64,000 bases of DNA from Synanceia verrucosa (lineage: Eukaryota; Chordata; Actinopteri; Perciformes; Synanceiidae). Made by a program: the position numbers and the translations under genes. Positions 60,887-64,000 of the stretch are shown here, one piece after another. Under the pieces are notes generated by a model. The model saw only the letters and a list, made by a program, of their open reading frames with translations, was not told the origin of the DNA and made no database searches. Position 1 is the first letter of the stretch. Each line of letters starts with the position of its first letter. The DNA is taken from assembly GCA_029721515.1 (NCBI GenBank), contig CM056551.1:25592437-25656436 (forward strand), written 5' to 3'.

Positions 60887-61275
60887 TTAGGTATGTGTAA
60901 ACGGATAATGAGTCAGTGATTCAGAAGCCTGACGGCCCGAGAGTCTCTGCTCAGCCCTCTTGATTATTTGATGCGTGTTGTGGGTCCAGGTGAGATCCTC
61001 ACTGATGTGGATGCTGAGGAGTTTGAAGATCCTCTCATTCTCCACCTCAGTCCCATTGATGTAGAGAGGGGCGTGCTGTTCTGTCCACTTCCTCAAGTCT
61101 AGAATCATCTCCTTAGTCATGTCTGAGTTTTAGGTGAGATTGTTTTCTCGGCACCAGGACACTAGCTGAGACTGCCTCCACTCCACCACTGATCAGCCCA
61201 ATGATGGTTGTGCTGTCTGCAGACTTGATGATAGAGGACAGGGTGTACGGGAGTGGAGTGAGCACACAGCCTTTG
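60887..61275 (-). pseudogene. non-LTR retrotransposon reverse-transcriptase fragment
   Basis: Minus-strand translation contains, at 60887-61120, MTKEMILDLRK followed by PLYINGTEVE and ISEDLTWTHNTHQIIKRA, typical of the region just after the catalytic core of fish LINE reverse transcriptases. Further upstream on the same strand (about 61275-61205), in another frame, come PLPYTLSSIIKSADSTT-like residues. The position of the catalytic aspartate pair reads A-D-S, so the second Asp is lost. The fragment is frame-shifted, lacks both the N-terminal endonuclease and the 3' end, and is inactive. It is flanked by satellite-related DNA on both sides. Confidence 0.82.
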
Positions 61276-61544
61276 AAGATCAAAATTCTAATTTACAAAG
61301 TAGCAACTAAAAAAAAAAATCAGCAGACAAGGAAAAGACAGGACTATTAATAAAAGAGGAAGAGGAACACAAGTGGAAACAATCAGGGATGGGCCAGACG
61401 GTCACTGATGTGGGGAAACATGAGGTCAAGATGTGATCTGAAATAAGAGGTAAAAAACATTACTGCAAATTGAAATAAAAAATGACAAAACAACATGAGA
61501 AGGAGACAGTGATTAACTTTTACATGACCAGAAGTGAGAAACAT
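61276..61544. other. noncoding spacer
   Basis: AT-rich sequence with no recognised feature, between the LINE fragment and the outlying satellite block. Confidence 0.5.
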
Positions 61545-61806
61545 GTTGAAATACTGTGTCATAAAAATGTCATAGTATAGTATACTGCATGTTGAATGGC
61601 TTCAAAGTGAAATTTGTTAGAAAAAAATAGTCAAAATATGTCATAAAAATTTCATCATATAATAGGTTCGAAAACAGTCAAAAATACTCAAAAGATTTTT
61701 ATCGCAAAACGTGTAAAAATGTCACCAGAAAGCCATATTGTAGTATGTTGAAAGACTTCAGAGGGTAATCTGTTTCTAAAAGTTGAAAAAAGGCAAATTA
61801 AAGCCA
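61545..61806. repeat. detached, highly diverged satellite block
   Basis: About one and a half degenerate units related to the main array: TCATAAAAATGTCATAGTATAGTATACTGCATGTTGAA, then GCTTCAAAGTGAAATTTGTTAG, GCAAAACGTGTAAAAATGTCA and AGAAAGCCATATTG. It resembles the left-edge monomers more than the central ones, suggesting an old copy left outside the homogenised array. Confidence 0.8.
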
Positions 61807-64000
61807 CTACCTGTTTGAACAGCTCCCTCGCCGATCCACTCAATACAGAGTTTGACTTTCTTCATTAGATGAGACCTTGAATCACTAGTAGACGACGGTC
61901 GTCGAGCCGTGTCTGGAGTGTGCTGCTCACATGAGCCGTGCAGCCGCTCCAACCGTCTCCTTCAGCGCTGAAATGAGGGCGAAAAAAATGATTTTGTGAT
62001 GCACACGCCCGACGCATGGGCACTTGCACAATTATTATTATTTGATCACATTAAGCACAGATCACGGTATAAAGTTTTCATTTGCTGTTTGTCTTTTGTT
62101 GAGTCTTGTTGCATAGATATACTGTTACTTCCATCGTACTATCTACTCAAATACTTTTGAATTTGATTTTGTGATTAGTTAACCCCACATTGATTACAGG
62201 CATACAGTACTGACTCTGGCATTGAGACATCTGTCATCACCCTGCCCAATTGTTTCCTGCACCTCCTATGGTTTGTTTTGGTGTGTGTGAGTAAATGTTG
62301 GTTGTGTGTATCACGTCTTTGCCCTGGGAGACTCCTTCCAATCGATTCAAGGTGAGGCCTGCCGATTAAACACCCTGAGCCGTGCTCTCCACCTAACCCA
62401 CGGTGATTCAATCCCACCTCTATACACACACACACACTCCTCCTGTCATCCATCAATATCTCCATCTGGGCCTCTATTGATCCCCTCCATCCAGCCTCTT
62501 CACGCCGTGCAGTCCAACATCGGGGCCAAGACAACGTCCGCACAGGTTTAATTTCTGACAGATTTACAATAAAGCTCAAGTTATTATTTAACTCTTCCTG
62601 CCACTGTGTGCTCTTTGATTTAGTACCATGGGAGAGGATGAGTTACAGCTGACACAGAGAATCTGCCGGGGCTGGAATGGTAGGCACCCGGTTCATAACT
62701 CAGCCGCCGAATGTGTAGTTAGTCAATCACTTGATCTGTAATCACAAATGCTGCCAGAAATTACATGAGTGATGAGCTGTAATAAAAGCACTTACTTTTC
62801 CTGCTCTGTCTCTTAAGTGTTATTGGCAGACCCCTCTCTCCCAGGAGGCCGTGGCTGTGAAACAAAATCCCGATATAAACTGCCTCATTGGTCCCTGCCT
62901 CACGCTCCCTCTCTAGTGTACTGCATGTGTGTGTCTGTGTGTTAATGCAGAGTGATCCCACTACAGTGTAATACAAAGCATTTTCCTGCACTCTTAGATT
63001 GCCTTGCTTTAGGATAAACGATCCTCAATCCAGTGAAGACAATCATCCGCATCTCTATCATTTACAATCTCTCGTGTCTGCAGAGGTGCCAGGAAACACA
63101 ATTCACCAACAGTGACAAATAGGCCTGGTACTGTAGTATTAATTGGTCGGTAAAATTCACCACATACATAAAGGGCTGAATGTGTTGCTGTGTAGTAATT
63201 CATTGCTGATGTTAAAACTTTCCTTGCCTGACTCTCATCTCAGCAAAGGTGTCCTGATGAGTTATGGCACATCACAGATATGACCTTATGTACAGGTGAT
63301 CAAACATATCAGGGCCACGACACAAACCTTTCTTCGACTGTCTGACTCTCAGCTCCATAGCCTTTGGCAGGAGGTCACGCGTGACAGTTTTATTGATACA
63401 GACCTCTGTAATAATTACACAGCGTCTTGCATGCACTATTGATCAGGCCTATTGATAAAATCATATTTTACTGTAAAGGTCTGTTGATTTGATGCATTAC
63501 AGCATAAATCTCTCCTCGCAAGCAGCTGACTTGGAACTCCTACTCTCAAGTGATGAATGTTCCCACAGATAAACACACACACATGCAGGCACCCAACTAT
63601 TTATATCTATTGTTTGAACGGGGGTAGTAACAGACGCAGGTTAAAGACAGACAGAGATGTAATGATATCCTTAGTCCATCCATATAAATATATGATCACA
63701 TAGAGAAGACAAGTAGGATCTGCTATCCAGCTCAGCTCATATGATGTGATATATAAGCAAGGGTGTTCATGGAGTCACTGCTCCATCTTATCATGATTTG
63801 TATTGTCAGCAGGGGCTGAATCTGCATGGTGGTAATAGATTCTGATGTGGTTCAAATGCCCTGTGGTGAATGGGAAATAGAGATGAATGTGACAGATCAT
63901 ACAGAGCTTCTCCTGTGTATAAACGGCCTGTAGAACTGTTGTTCTCACAGGGAGGGAGGGAAGGATAGATGGTGGAACAGTCAGTGTGTAGGGAAATGTC
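61807..64000. other. noncoding DNA, no gene recognised
   Basis: About 2.2 kb with no supportable exon. A CpG-containing stretch at about 61825-62030 may be a transposon remnant. Segments around 62750-62890 and 63240-63540 look unique and compositionally balanced and could be regulatory, but nothing in the sequence alone shows this. Short CA tracts occur near 62425 and 63574. Confidence 0.55.

Overview
The window looks like an AT-rich vertebrate nuclear genome, most likely a teleost fish. The signs are long GT-AG introns, dense (GT)n/(CA)n microsatellites, a tRNA-derived SINE, several short DNA transposons with terminal inverted repeats, and a fragment of a non-LTR retrotransposon. There is no bacterial gene organisation, and almost every open reading frame of 60-140 codons is a chance frame in noncoding DNA.

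One protein-coding gene is supported: the 3' part of a plus-strand gene encoding an RCC1-repeat (beta-propeller) protein. Seven coding exons (31608-31645, 37094-37214, 40698-40810, 41274-41322, 46620-46732, 49216-49656, 49806-49955) join with fully consistent phases into about 340 codons. They end at a stop at 49953-49955 and are followed by an AATAAA signal at 50209-50214. The first four exons carry the last RCC1-type blades. The last three encode a hydrophilic, partly acidic tail that I do not recognise. The 5' exons, start codon and promoter were not found. They lie upstream of the window or were missed in the first 31.6 kb.

Regions: 1-31607 is noncoding (upstream flank or large 5' introns) with microsatellites and several transposon remnants. 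31608-50230 is the gene, and its introns hold more transposons. 50484-60332 is a tandem satellite of about 177-bp AT-rich monomers, roughly 53 copies, that starts about 270 bp after the poly(A) signal. Each monomer carries a palindromic core. The array has local three-monomer higher-order periodicity and is interrupted near its right end by a SINE at 59939-60197. A LINE reverse-transcriptase fragment (minus strand, 60887-61275) and a detached diverged satellite block (61545-61806) follow. The remainder to 64000 is noncoding.

The second main discovery is a family of about 440-470 bp elements with TTAA ends and a terminal inverted repeat of about 18 bp (TTAACTCTTTGAGTGCCA). It occurs at five places, one of them an inverted dimer. 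The family resembles piggyBac-type non-autonomous elements and carries a conserved block like the ZNF143 binding site.
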